Made by a program: the position numbers and the translations under genes
Notes under the pieces: generated by a model
Databases searched by the model: none
Told to the model about the DNA's origin: nothing
What the model saw: only the letters and a program-made list of their open reading frames with translations
From: CF-39 sp035651155
GTDB lineage: Bacteria > Chloroflexota > Limnocylindria > P2-11E
Length of the DNA stretch: 64,000 nt
Assembly (NCBI GenBank): GCA_035651155.1
Contig: DASRGG010000025.1
Span: 94,231-158,230 of the forward strand
Direction: 5' to 3'
Part shown: positions 33,430-42,594 of the stretch, one piece after another
Layout of the letters: each line of letters begins with the position of its first letter
Position numbering within the stretch: position 1 is the first letter of the stretch

Positions 33430-34563
33430 CTAGTACGCGAGTGGGTTGACGGCTACCCCGTTGAGCTTCACTTCCCAGTGGACGTGAGGACCGGTGGTGA
33501 CGCCGGTCATGCCGATCGCCGCGAGGGCCTGACCGCGCTTGACGGTCTGCCCGGGGCTCACGAAGACGGCGCTCGTGTGGTAGTAGCAGGTCTGCAGCCC
33601 GCCGGAGTGCTCCACGCAGACGCGGAGCCCGCCGACCGCGACCCAGCCGGTGGCGACGACGACACCGTCATCGGACGACACGATCGTCGTCCCGTATGGC
33701 GCGGCGATGTCGACGCCCGTGTGGCCCCACCAGAAGTACTGCGTGATCACGCCGTTCACGGGCCACGACAGCCGGCCGGTGCGCTCGGGCAGCTGACCGG
33801 CGGGCGTGTACGTCCGCGAGATCGTGACGCGCTTCATCGCGGGGACCTCGGCGCCCGGGACGAAGATGAGCTGGTCGGGCGCGAAGTGCTCGGGCTCGAA
33901 GTAGAGACGGTTGTAGGTCATGATCACCGACGGGTCGACCTTGAACTTCTCGGCGACGCCCGCGACGGTGTCTCCGTTCTTCACGACGTAGAGCGCGCCG
34001 CGCCCCGGCGGCACCGTGAGCGTCTGGCCGACATGGAGCGTCGTGCCCTCGTCCTCGATGCCGTTGGCGTACGCGAGGTCGTCCGTGGGGATCTGGAACC
34101 GGTCGGCGATCTGCGAGAGCGTGTCGCCGTTCTTGACCGCGTACCGCACGACCGGGCGCACGTCCTCGGAGGCGACGGTCACGACGCTGCGCGACCCGGC
34201 GACGAGTCCGCGCGACACGGTCGCCGCGCGGGTCGAGCCGCCGTCTTCGTCCGCGACGGTCGAGACGGACGCGAGCGCCGGCGACGCCTCGCGCGCAGGT
34301 GTCGGGTTCGACGCGGTCGACGCGGCGATCGGGAGCGATACGACGAGCAGCGCGGTGGCGACATTGAGAAGCAGGCGCAGGCCGCGCGGTCCGTAGAGGG
34401 CGGCCGCCGCGGCGGGGATCCGTTGGCCGAACAGTGCGAGCGCCGCGACGCACAGACCCGCGGCGCCACGTCCGGCGCGCTCTCGTGTCTGACGAAGCGC
34501 ACGCTCCGCCGCGCGTCGCGGCGTCGGCGTGGCCTGCGCGCGTCGGCGTCCTGCCGTCAGCAA
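33430..34563 (-). CDS. LysM-M23 cell wall endopeptidase
   Basis: 377 residues. One membrane helix at about 65-82, two LysM domains (141-185, YAVKNGDTLSQIADRFQIP; 191-236, YVVKNGDTVAGVAEKFKVD) and an M23 peptidase domain (277-377) with His281/Asp285 in HTGVDIAAPYG and HVHWE (360-364). All zinc ligands are present, so it should be active against peptidoglycan cross-links. TTG 34563 is chosen: GGGAGGG lies just upstream, and the frame before it contains the TTGACA promoter box. It heads the operon to obgE-nadD-rsfS. Confidence 0.88.
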   Translation of the reverse strand: MLTAGRRRAQATPTPRRAAERALRQTRERAGRGAAGLCVAALALFGQRIPAAAAALYGPRGLRLLLNVATALLVVSLPIAASTASNPTPAREASPALASVSTVADEDGGSTRAATVSRGLVAGSRSVVTVASEDVRPVVRYAVKNGDTLSQIADRFQIPTDDLAYANGIEDEGTTLHVGQTLTVPPGRGALYVVKNGDTVAGVAEKFKVDPSVIMTYNRLYFEPEHFAPDQLIFVPGAEVPAMKRVTISRTYTPAGQLPERTGRLSWPVNGVITQYFWWGHTGVDIAAPYGTTIVSSDDGVVVATGWVAVGGLRVCVEHSGGLQTCYYHTSAVFVSPGQTVKRGQALAAIGMTGVTTGPHVHWEVKLNGVAVNPLAY

Positions 34564-34632
34564 GATCCCTCGAACCCTCCCCCACGCGGGCGACCTGTAC
34601 GTAATCCGTACTGGTCTTGGAACAGCCTCGGC

Positions 34633-34662
34633 ACCGTACCCGCGTCCCCGCGGGTGTGTCAA
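34633..34662 (-). promoter_or_regulatory. Promoter of the LysM-M23/obgE operon
   Basis: Consensus TTGACA at 34662-34657, 18-base spacer, TACGGT at 34638-34633 reading leftward. The predicted start near 34626 gives a leader of about 60 bases before TTG 34563. This argues against any earlier start for the gene. Confidence 0.6.
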
Positions 34663-34724
34663 CCCTTACATTTCGGGCACAGCGGCCCAACGGACATCGA
34701 CCGAATCAGTGATGGTGCGCCTGT

Positions 34725-34753
34725 TTGCGGTCGTTCTAGGCCCTCCGTACGCT
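34725..34753 (+). promoter_or_regulatory. Promoter of the nuo operon, probably leaderless
   Basis: TTGCGG (34725-34730), a 17-base spacer and TACGCT (34748-34753) read rightward. The expected start at about 34760 coincides with GTG 34761 of nuoA, and no Shine-Dalgarno sequence precedes that GTG, so the nuo mRNA looks leaderless. Confidence 0.5.
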
Positions 34754-34760
34754 AGCCCCA

Positions 34761-35126
34761 GTGCCCGACTACAACCTCTCCTATGTCTACGTGTTCGCCT
34801 TTTTCGTGGTCGGAGCCCTTCTCGTGAGCGCGATGATGCTGGTCTCCCACCTGCTCGCGCCCTGGAAGCCGACGCGCGAGAAGCTGCGCACCTACGAGTC
34901 GGGCGAGGAGCCGGTCGGCCAGGCCTGGGGCCGCTATCCGACGCATTTCTACGTCTTCGCGTTGCTGTTCGTCGTGTTCGACGTCGAAGTGATCTTCCTC
35001 TTCCCATGGGCCGTGCTGTTCCGTGACCTCGGCTGGTTCGGATTCGCCGAGATGGTGGTCTTCATCGGGATCCTCGTCGTCGGTCTTTTCTACGCATGGC
35101 GCAAGAAGGCTCTGAATTGGTACTGA
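34761..35126 (+). CDS. nuoA: NADH-quinone oxidoreductase subunit A
   Basis: 121 residues with three membrane helices and the NuoA signature YESGEEPVGQAWGRYPTHFYVFALLFVVFDVEVIFLFPWAV (the loop before helix 2 and the FDVE acidic pair). It is a membrane subunit at the quinone-site end of complex I. GTG start, apparently leaderless. In most operons nuoB follows; here nuoC follows directly and overlaps by about 30 bases. Confidence 0.95.
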   Translation: MPDYNLSYVYVFAFFVVGALLVSAMMLVSHLLAPWKPTREKLRTYESGEEPVGQAWGRYPTHFYVFALLFVVFDVEVIFLFPWAVLFRDLGWFGFAEMVVFIGILVVGLFYAWRKKALNWY

Positions 35127-35605
35127 GCTCTCCGCGCCCGACGGTCGACCTCGCGAAAGCGCGAGACGAGCTCGCGAAGCGGCTCGGCGATCGCGCGACC
35201 GTCTCGCTGCTGCACGACATGCTCGTCGTCGACGTGGACCGCGCGCGTTTGCTCGACGTCGCGCGCATCGTCCGCGACGATCCGGTGACGCGATGCGACC
35301 TGTACTCGGTGAACGCCGGCGTGGACACCGGCACCGAGCTGCGCAGCGTCACCTTCGTGCGCGGGACCGCCACCCACGTCTTCGTGATGCTCCGGACGCC
35401 GTGCACCGAGCTCGACCCGCACGTACCGTCGCTCGTCCCGGTCTGGGAGGGCGCGAACTGGCCGGAACGCGAGACCTATGACATGTTCGGCATCGAGTTC
35501 GACGGCCACCCCGACCTCCGGCGGATCTTCCTCGAGGAGTCGTTCCCGGGTCATCCGCTCCGCAAGTCGTTCCTCCCCCCGCGCAGCGACGCGCGAGGCG
35601 GTTGA
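35096..35605 (+). CDS. nuoC: NADH-quinone oxidoreductase subunit C
   Basis: 169 residues. The NuoC signature is clear in the C-terminal half: VWEGANWPERETYDMFGIEFDGHPDLRRIFLEESFPGHPLRKSF. The N-terminal part is a normal 30-kDa-subunit fold. It should bind NuoD and NuoB in the connecting arm, but neither gene is adjacent. The start at ATG 35096 overlaps nuoA by 31 bases; a TTG at about 35117 near the nuoA end is possible. Its stop overlaps the nuoH start. Confidence 0.93.
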   Translation: MAQEGSELVLSSPRPTVDLAKARDELAKRLGDRATVSLLHDMLVVDVDRARLLDVARIVRDDPVTRCDLYSVNAGVDTGTELRSVTFVRGTATHVFVMLRTPCTELDPHVPSLVPVWEGANWPERETYDMFGIEFDGHPDLRRIFLEESFPGHPLRKSFLPPRSDARGG

Positions 35606-36768
35606 TGGCCCCGTTCGGCATGGATCCCGCGGCGTGGACGGTATTGCGCCTGCTCATCGCGATCCTCGGCGCGATCTTCCTCGTGTTCAACGGCGCGCTC
35701 GCTCAGATCTACTTCGAACGGAAGATCCAGGCGATCATCCAGGACCGCGTCGGACCGATCCACACCGGTCCGTGGGGGTTGCTGCAGACGTTCGCCGACG
35801 CGATCAAGCTCCTCGGCAAGGAGGACATCCGTGCGCGCCTCACCGATCGCTGGTTCTTCCTCGCCGCGCCGGCGATCGTCTTCAGCCCGATGCTCGCGTC
35901 GTTCGCGGTGCTGCCGTTCGGACCGGGCATCGTCGGCGCCGATCTGAATATCGGGCTCCTCTACCTCACCACGCTGGGATCGATGACCGTCCTCGGCATC
36001 GTCATCGCCGGCTGGGCGTCGAACAACAAGTACTCGCTCATCGGTGGACTGCGCTCGGCGGGTCAGCTCATCTCGTACGAGGTCCCGCAGATCTTGTCGC
36101 TCGTGACGGTCGTGCTCGTCGTCGGATCGCTCTCGCTCACGCACATCGTCGACGCGCAGCCGGGCCTCAAGATCAACCTGCTCATCCTTCCGCTCGCGTT
36201 CGTCACCTACTTCATCGCGGGACTCGCGGAGACGAACCGGAACCCCTTCGACCTTCCCGAGGCGGAGTCCGAGCTGGTCGCCGGCTTTCTCACCGAGTAC
36301 TCGGGCATGCGCTGGGGCCTCTTCTTCGTCGCGGAGTACGGAGAAGTGACGGTCGTGTCCGCGATCGTCACAGCTCTGTGGTTCGGCGGCTGGCACGGGC
36401 CCTTCACCGACGTCCATCCCGTCCTCGGGCCGCTGCTCGGCGTGCTCTGGTTCACGGCGAAGACGTACTTCTTCGTCCTCGTCTTCATGTGGATCCGCGC
36501 GACGCTCCCGCGCCTCCGCATCGACCAGTTGATGTCGCTCTGCTGGAAGCTGCTCATCCCGGTCACGCTCACGAACCTGCTGGTGACCGCGGCCCTGATC
36601 CTCGCGTTCCCGCAGAGCCACATCCCGATCGCCGTCGCCAACTGGGCGATGCTCGCGCTCGTGATCGCGGCGGTGCCGGCCCTGCAGCGGCGCCGTCTCG
36701 CCGCGCTCCGGCACCGTCTCGAGACGCGGCGCCCGGCCGCGTTCATCTCGGCCGAGCGGCCGGGCTAG
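35605..36768 (+). CDS. nuoH: NADH-quinone oxidoreductase subunit H
   Basis: 387 residues, eight helices. The quinone-chamber loops are intact: ALAQIYFERKIQAIIQDRVG then PIHTGPWGLLQTFADAIKLL, and LAETNRNPFDLPEAESELVA. NuoH links the redox arm to the antiporter-like arm. ATG 35605 overlaps the nuoC TGA; a TTG one codon earlier is an unnecessary alternative. nuoD, its usual upstream neighbour, is missing, and so is nuoI downstream. Confidence 0.96.
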   Translation: MAPFGMDPAAWTVLRLLIAILGAIFLVFNGALAQIYFERKIQAIIQDRVGPIHTGPWGLLQTFADAIKLLGKEDIRARLTDRWFFLAAPAIVFSPMLASFAVLPFGPGIVGADLNIGLLYLTTLGSMTVLGIVIAGWASNNKYSLIGGLRSAGQLISYEVPQILSLVTVVLVVGSLSLTHIVDAQPGLKINLLILPLAFVTYFIAGLAETNRNPFDLPEAESELVAGFLTEYSGMRWGLFFVAEYGEVTVVSAIVTALWFGGWHGPFTDVHPVLGPLLGVLWFTAKTYFFVLVFMWIRATLPRLRIDQLMSLCWKLLIPVTLTNLLVTAALILAFPQSHIPIAVANWAMLALVIAAVPALQRRRLAALRHRLETRRPAAFISAERPG

Positions 36769-36774
36769 TCGATC

Positions 36775-37278
36775 ATGTCGTTCGACATCATCCAGACCGC
36801 GCTCTTCGCGCTGCTCACCATCGGCGTCATCGGTGGCGCCGCGGGGGTCGTGCTCATCAATCGCATCACCGCGGCCGCCCTGCTGATGGCGTTCACGTTC
36901 CTCTGCATGGCTGGGATGTTCGTCCTGCTCGGGGCGGAGACCATCGCCGCGTTCCAGGTCCTGATCTACGTCGGCGCGATCACCGTCCTCATCCTCTACG
37001 GAGTCATGTTCACGCCGCAGCGGGAGCGTCCGTACGCGCTCTTCTTCCAGAAGCAGACCCCGCTCGCGGCGCTCGTCGTCGTCCCGATCGCCATCGCGGT
37101 CGCGCTGCTCGCCTTCACCTTCCGCGACGGCGGCAAGGCCGCGGCCGGTGGCGGCGACCTTCCGGCGCTCGCGACGAGCGTCTTCCGCGACTTCGCGTTC
37201 CCGTTCGAGGTCGCCTCGGTGCTGCTCCTCGCGGCGATGGTCGGCGCCATCGTCCTCGTGAGGAGGGACGACGAATGA
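36775..37278 (+). CDS. nuoJ: NADH-quinone oxidoreductase subunit J
   Basis: 167 residues, five helices; IDxxQxxLF-type start, NRITAAALLMAFTFLCMAGMF and LIYVGAITVLILYGVMFT, which is the conserved third helix with the pi-bulge region. It starts six bases after nuoH, where nuoI would normally lie. Confidence 0.93.
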   Translation: MSFDIIQTALFALLTIGVIGGAAGVVLINRITAAALLMAFTFLCMAGMFVLLGAETIAAFQVLIYVGAITVLILYGVMFTPQRERPYALFFQKQTPLAALVVVPIAIAVALLAFTFRDGGKAAAGGGDLPALATSVFRDFAFPFEVASVLLLAAMVGAIVLVRRDDE

Positions 37279-37321
37279 GCGTCGCCTTGCCGCAGGCAGG
37301 CCGAAGCGAGAGCGAAGAGCG

Positions 37322-37633
37322 ATGAGCGTGCCCGTCGGCGCGTTCGTCGCCGTGTCCGCGGTGCTGTTCTTCATCGGCGTCGCTGGCGTGCTCGTCCGGC
37401 GCAACGCGGTGGTCATCCTCATGTGCGTCGAGCTCATGCTGAATGCGACGAACCTCGCGCTCGTCGCCTTCTCGCGCCGCGCCGGCCTCCCCGACGAGCG
37501 CGGCAGCGTGTTCGTCGTGTTCATCTTCGTCATCGCCGCCGCCGAGGTCGCGGTCGGCCTCGCGATCGTGCTCTCGGCGTACCGCAACCGTCCGACGGTC
37601 GACGTGGACGAGATCCACGCGATGAAGGGATAG
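37322..37633 (+). CDS. nuoK: NADH-quinone oxidoreductase subunit K
   Basis: 103 residues, three helices. Glu37 (ILMCVELMLNATNLALVAF) and a second glutamate in FVIAAAEVAVGLAIV are the conserved proton-path acids. A 43-base gap without signals separates it from nuoJ. nuoL starts two bases later. Confidence 0.96.
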   Translation: MSVPVGAFVAVSAVLFFIGVAGVLVRRNAVVILMCVELMLNATNLALVAFSRRAGLPDERGSVFVVFIFVIAAAEVAVGLAIVLSAYRNRPTVDVDEIHAMKG

Positions 37634-37635
37634 CC

Positions 37636-39543
37636 GTGATCGCCAACGTCTGGCTCATCCCGGCCTTCCCGCTCGCGGCGTTCCTCATCAACGGTCTCTT
37701 CGGCCGCCGCTGGCTGCGTCACGCCACCGGGTGGATCGCGTCCGCCGCGGTCGCCGCCTCCGCCGTCCTCGCCGTCGGCGTGTTCCTCGAAGTCCTCGGC
37801 GGCAAGGAGCGCACGACCGTGACGCTCTACGAGTGGATCGGCGTGGGCGACTTCCACGTGAACGTCGCGGCGCTCGTCGATCCGCTGTCGAGCGCGATGC
37901 TCCTGGTCGTCACCGTCGTCAGCACGCTGATCTTCATCTACTCGAACGGCTACATGGAGCACGACCACGGCTTCCACCGCTTCTTCACGTGGCTGTCGCT
38001 CTTCGTGTTCGCGATGCTCATCCTGGTCATGGCCGACAACTACCTCCTCACGTTCGTGGGGTGGGAGGGTGTCGGCCTGTGCTCGTATCTCCTGATCGGG
38101 TTCTGGTTCGACAAGCCCGCGCCGCAGAAGGCCGCGAACAAGGCGTTCTGGATGAACCGCGTCGGCGACTGGGGCTACACGATCGGGATGATCACGATCT
38201 TCCTCGTCTTCGGGTCCCTCACCTACACCGAGGTCTTCGAGAAGGTCGGCATCGCCACGCAGGCGAACCTGCTGCTCATCTGCATCGCCCTCTTCGTCGG
38301 CGCGACGGGCAAGTCCGCGCAGCTCCCGCTGTACTCGTGGCTGCCGGACGCGATGGAGGGACCCACGCCGGTGTCGGCGCTCATCCACGCCGCGACGATG
38401 GTCACCGCCGGCGTCTACCTCGTCGCGCGCAGCACGCCGCTCTTCGTCGCGGCCGGCCCCGCGCTGCAGGTGGTGGGCGTCGTGGGCGCGGTCACCGCGA
38501 TCTTCGCCGCGACGATCGCGCTCGTGCAGTTCGACATCAAGCGCGTGATGGCGTACTCGACGGTGAGCCAGCTCGGCTACATGTTCCTCGCCCTCGGCGT
38601 CGGTGCGCCGGTCGCCGCGATCTTCCACCTCGCGACGCACGCGTTCTTCAAGGCGCTCCTGTTCCTCGGATCGGGCTCGGTCATCCACGGGATGCAGGGC
38701 GAGCAGGACATGCGGAAGATGGGTGGGCTGCGGCCCAAGATGCCGGTGACGTACTGGACGATGCTCGTCGCCGGCGGCGCGCTCGCCGCGCTGCCGCCGC
38801 TCGCGGGGTTCTGGTCGAAGGACGAGATCGTCGGCGCGGCCTACCAGAACGGACACGTCATCCTGTACGCGATCGGCATCATCACGGCCATCCTCACCGC
38901 GTTCTACGTGACGCGCGCGATGTGGCTGACCTTCCACGGAGAGCCGCGCGATCACCATCTCTACGACCACGCGCACGAATCGCCCACGGTGATGACGCTG
39001 CCGCTCATCGTCCTCGCGGTCGGCAGTGCGACGCTCGGTCTTGTCATCGGCTTCCCGCCGGACGCCGGCTTCATCCATACCTTCCTGCGGCCGTCGGTCG
39101 AGGCCGGCGTGCTGGACCGCGTCGGCGAGGAGCCGCGGCTCGTCACGATCCTCGCGCTCGCGGCGGTATCGGTCGGGGCCGGCATCGTCGGCATCCTCAT
39201 CGGACTGTCGATGTACGTCCGCCACCGGCCCGATCCGTCGGCGGTCGCGCGCGCCTTCGACGGCTACTACCGCGTGCTCGTGAACAAGTACTACGTCGAC
39301 GAGCTCTACGACCGGCGCATCGTCGACCTGATGCGCGGCGCGTTCGGCGTGCTCTGGGCGTTCGACGTCCACGTCGTCGATGGGATCGCGAACGGCCTGG
39401 GGCGCCTGTCGACGCTCGGTGGGTCCGGTGTCCGCCGCCTCCAGACCGGCATCGTCGGCAACTACGCGCTCACGATCGTCGCCGGTCTGCTCGCGGTCCT
39501 CGTGGTCTACGGCGGGTACGCCGCGGGAGTGTTCAAGCCATGA
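37636..39543 (+). CDS. nuoL: NADH-quinone oxidoreductase subunit L
   Basis: 635 residues, the largest antiporter-like subunit. Glu144 in FVGWEGVGLCSYLLIGFWF, the LPLYSWLPDAMEGPTPVSALIHAATMV loop and KDEIVGAA are present, with the long C-terminal part that includes the lateral helix anchor. GTG 37636 is chosen as the first start after the nuoK stop; homology begins immediately (IANVWLIPAFPL). It overlaps nuoM (ATGA). Confidence 0.96.
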   Translation: MIANVWLIPAFPLAAFLINGLFGRRWLRHATGWIASAAVAASAVLAVGVFLEVLGGKERTTVTLYEWIGVGDFHVNVAALVDPLSSAMLLVVTVVSTLIFIYSNGYMEHDHGFHRFFTWLSLFVFAMLILVMADNYLLTFVGWEGVGLCSYLLIGFWFDKPAPQKAANKAFWMNRVGDWGYTIGMITIFLVFGSLTYTEVFEKVGIATQANLLLICIALFVGATGKSAQLPLYSWLPDAMEGPTPVSALIHAATMVTAGVYLVARSTPLFVAAGPALQVVGVVGAVTAIFAATIALVQFDIKRVMAYSTVSQLGYMFLALGVGAPVAAIFHLATHAFFKALLFLGSGSVIHGMQGEQDMRKMGGLRPKMPVTYWTMLVAGGALAALPPLAGFWSKDEIVGAAYQNGHVILYAIGIITAILTAFYVTRAMWLTFHGEPRDHHLYDHAHESPTVMTLPLIVLAVGSATLGLVIGFPPDAGFIHTFLRPSVEAGVLDRVGEEPRLVTILALAAVSVGAGIVGILIGLSMYVRHRPDPSAVARAFDGYYRVLVNKYYVDELYDRRIVDLMRGAFGVLWAFDVHVVDGIANGLGRLSTLGGSGVRRLQTGIVGNYALTIVAGLLAVLVVYGGYAAGVFKP

Positions 39544-41063
39544 CCATCGACCACGTGCTCACGCTCCTGCTCGTCGTGCCCGCGGTGGGCCTCATCCCGC
39601 TGGCCATCTTCCGCGACGCGCGCTCGGCGAAGCAGATCGCGATCGTGACCACGTTCGTCGAGCTCGTTCTCTCGATCGTCATGCTCGTCCAGTTCCACGT
39701 GGGCGAGGCGGACTTCCAGCTCGTCGAGAAGGCCGACTGGCTCCCGAGCCTCGGCATCCGCTACTTCGTCGGCGTCGACGGCGTCTCGGTGCTCCTCGTG
39801 CCGATGACCACGCTCCTCACGTTCATCTCGGTCCTCTACTCGAGCGGCGGCGCGATCAAGGAGCGCGTCACCGAGTTCATGGCCGCGTTCCTCCTGCTCG
39901 AGATCGGCATGGTCGGCGTCTTCGTGTCGCTCGACCTCTTCCTCTTCTACGTCATGTTCGAGCTGATGCTCGTGCCGATGTATCTCATCATCGGGATCTG
40001 GGGCGGGCCGCGCCGGATCTACTCGACGCTGAAGTTCGTCATCTTCACGCTCGCCGGCAGCCTCCTCATGCTCGTGGGCATCGTCGCGATCTGGCTCGCC
40101 TCCGGTCCGGAGGGCTCGCGCACGCTCTCGCTTCCGGACCTCATCGCGATGCGCAACCACTTCTCGAAAGACTTCCAGTTCTGGGTGTTCCTCGCGATGG
40201 GTCTCGCCTTCGCGATCAAGCTCCCGATGTTCCCGTTCCACACCTGGCTTCCCGACGCGCACGTCGAGGCGCCGACCGCGGGCTCGATCATCCTCGCCGG
40301 CGTCCTGCTGAAGGCCGGCGGCTACGGGTTCCTGCGCTTCGCGCTGCCGCTGTTCCCAGTCGGGACGGCGATCTGGCTGCCGGTGATCATCGTCCTCTCC
40401 GTCGTCGCGATCCTGTACGGCGGCGCGGTCTCGACGGTCCAGAAGGACCTGAAGAAGCTCGTCGCGTATTCGTCGGTCGCGCACATGGGATTCGTGACGC
40501 TCGGGATCTTCGTGCTCAACACGCAGGGCGCGGTCGGCGCCGTCCTCCAGATGCTGAACCACGGGTTCGTCACGGGCGCGCTCTTCCTCTTCGTCGGCAT
40601 CCAGTACGAACGCACCCACCGGCGCGTCATCGCCGACCTCGGCGGGCTCGCGCACCGGTGGCCGCTGTACACCGCGTTCTTCGGGGTCTTCGTGCTCGCG
40701 TCGCTCGGACTGCCGGGCCTCAACGGCTTCGTGAGCGAGTTCCTCGTACTACTCGGGACGTTCCAGTTCGGCGGTGACCCGCTCGGCGGCCTCTTCTGGG
40801 GACCGCTCGCGGCGCTCGGCGTCATCCTCGCCGCCGTGTATCTGCTCTGGATGTTCCAGCGCGTGATGTACGGCCCGGTGCGTGAGGCGTACAAAGCGCT
40901 CCCGGATCTGTCGCCGATCGAGGTCGCGTGCGCCGTCCCGCTCCTCATCCTCACCGTCGCGCTCGGCGTGTTCCCGCAGCCCGCCATCGCGATCATCGAG
41001 CCCAGCCTCGACCGCATCGTCAAGCTCGCCCTCGACCCGACGCTGCAGGTGGCGCTCAAGTGA
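39540..41063 (+). CDS. nuoM: NADH-quinone oxidoreductase subunit M
   Basis: 507 residues, fourteen helices. Glu141 (YVMFELMLVPMYLIIGIWGG) and the KLPMFPFHTWLPDAHVEAPT motif are diagnostic of NuoM. It pumps one proton per cycle in the distal arm. ATG 39540 overlaps the nuoL stop. Confidence 0.96.
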   Translation: MTIDHVLTLLLVVPAVGLIPLAIFRDARSAKQIAIVTTFVELVLSIVMLVQFHVGEADFQLVEKADWLPSLGIRYFVGVDGVSVLLVPMTTLLTFISVLYSSGGAIKERVTEFMAAFLLLEIGMVGVFVSLDLFLFYVMFELMLVPMYLIIGIWGGPRRIYSTLKFVIFTLAGSLLMLVGIVAIWLASGPEGSRTLSLPDLIAMRNHFSKDFQFWVFLAMGLAFAIKLPMFPFHTWLPDAHVEAPTAGSIILAGVLLKAGGYGFLRFALPLFPVGTAIWLPVIIVLSVVAILYGGAVSTVQKDLKKLVAYSSVAHMGFVTLGIFVLNTQGAVGAVLQMLNHGFVTGALFLFVGIQYERTHRRVIADLGGLAHRWPLYTAFFGVFVLASLGLPGLNGFVSEFLVLLGTFQFGGDPLGGLFWGPLAALGVILAAVYLLWMFQRVMYGPVREAYKALPDLSPIEVACAVPLLILTVALGVFPQPAIAIIEPSLDRIVKLALDPTLQVALK

Positions 41064-42544
41064 CCGGGACCGACCTCATCGCCGTCGCGCCCGAGATCAT
41101 CGTGGCGCTCACGGCGGGCCTCGTGGTCGTCGCGGACGCGGCGCTGTCGCGGAGCGCTTCCCGCAGGCTGCTGCCGGTGCTCGTCGCCGCCGGCCTCGTC
41201 GTCGCGCTCTTCGCGCCGGCGATCTGGCCGCCGTTCGGGCCGAGCGTCGAGGTCTTCGTGCGGAAAGGAACGACGCCGTTCTTCGGCGGGTTCGTGAACG
41301 TCGATCCGTTCGCGAACTTCTTCCGGGCGGTGTTCGTCGTGCTCGCGCTGTTCGCCACGGTCGTCGCGCCGTCGTACCTCGAGCGCAAGAACGTCCCGGC
41401 CGGCGAGTACTACGCGACGCTCCTCTTCTCGACGCTCGGCGCGATGACCATCGCGCTCTCGACGGATCTCATCACGCTCTTCGTGGGCCTCGAGCTCATG
41501 ACCATCCCGATCTACGTCCTCGCCGGGATGCAGCGGCGCGATCGCTACTCGAACGAGGCCGCGCTCAAGTACTTCCTGCTCGGCGCGTTCAGCTCGGCGC
41601 TGCTCGTGTACGGCTTCGCCTGGCTTTTCGGCATCGCGGGCTCGACGCGATTCGTGGACATCGCCGCCGCCCTCGGAGCCGCCGGACTCGCGAGCGGACC
41701 GACGATCGTCGCCCTCTCGCTCGTCACCGTCGGCCTCGGCTTCAAGGCCGCGGTCGTCCCGTTCCACCAGTGGACGCCGGACGCGTACGACGGCGCGCCG
41801 ACGCCCGCGACCGCGTTCATGTCGGTCGGTCCGAAGGCGGCCGCGTTCGCCGCGATCCTGCGCGTGCTCGTCGGCGGTATGGGCCCGCTCATCGTCGATT
41901 GGTCGACCGTGTTCGCGGTACTTGCCGCGATCACGATGACCGCGGGCAACGTCGTGGCGCTCGTTCAGACGAATACGAAGCGGATGCTCGCGTACTCGAG
42001 CATCGCGCACACCGGCTACATCCTCGCGGCGGTCGCGGCGACGCAGGCCGGGGCCGCCGCGGGCGCGGCCGTCCTGTTCTACGTGTTCGCTTACGGCCTC
42101 ATGAACCTCGGCGCGTTCGCGTCCCTCCTCTACTTCGACCTCGAGGGCACGCGCGGCGCGACGCTCGACGAGATGAACGGCTTCGCGCGCCGTCACGGGC
42201 TCGGCGCCCTCGTGTTCGCGGTGTTCCTGATCTCGCTGACCGGTATCCCGCCGACGGTCGGCTTCGTCGCGAAGTTCCTCGTCATCCGGCCCGTGCTCGA
42301 CGCGGGGTACGCGTGGCTGGCCGTGATCCTCGCGCTGAACGCGGTGCTCGCGGCCTTCTACTACCTGCGCGTCGTCGTGCGCATGTACATGTATGACGCC
42401 GACAGCGGCGCGCCGGCGCTCGTCTCGCCCCGCCTGCTCTCGCTCTCGCTCGGCGTGTCCGCGATCGCCGTCGTGGTGCTCGGCATCCTGCCGAACTCGC
42501 TGTACCAATGGGCCCTCGACGCCGCGGCGCCGCTCCTTCCCTAG
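41060..42544 (+). CDS. nuoN: NADH-quinone oxidoreductase subunit N
   Basis: 494 residues. Glu145 in LFVGLELMTIPIYVLAG, FKAAVVPFHQWTPDAYDGAPTP and TNTKRMLAYSSIAHTGYIL are NuoN hallmarks. GTG 41060 overlaps the nuoM stop (GTGA). It is the last gene of the operon and converges on a membrane protein gene 50 bases later; no clear terminator is visible in that gap. Confidence 0.96.
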   Translation: MTGTDLIAVAPEIIVALTAGLVVVADAALSRSASRRLLPVLVAAGLVVALFAPAIWPPFGPSVEVFVRKGTTPFFGGFVNVDPFANFFRAVFVVLALFATVVAPSYLERKNVPAGEYYATLLFSTLGAMTIALSTDLITLFVGLELMTIPIYVLAGMQRRDRYSNEAALKYFLLGAFSSALLVYGFAWLFGIAGSTRFVDIAAALGAAGLASGPTIVALSLVTVGLGFKAAVVPFHQWTPDAYDGAPTPATAFMSVGPKAAAFAAILRVLVGGMGPLIVDWSTVFAVLAAITMTAGNVVALVQTNTKRMLAYSSIAHTGYILAAVAATQAGAAAGAAVLFYVFAYGLMNLGAFASLLYFDLEGTRGATLDEMNGFARRHGLGALVFAVFLISLTGIPPTVGFVAKFLVIRPVLDAGYAWLAVILALNAVLAAFYYLRVVVRMYMYDADSGAPALVSPRLLSLSLGVSAIAVVVLGILPNSLYQWALDAAAPLLP

Positions 42545-42594
42545 CCGACGTCCTCCGAGGGCTCGCCGTAGGTATGCCGGACGAGAAGGACGCG

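Noticed and set aside
35551..39372. A very long leftward open frame (over 1200 codons) opposite nuoH-nuoL
   Set aside because: It is antisense to genes with strong conserved motifs, is rich in R, D, E and H in a pattern caused by GC-rich codons read backward, and matches no family.
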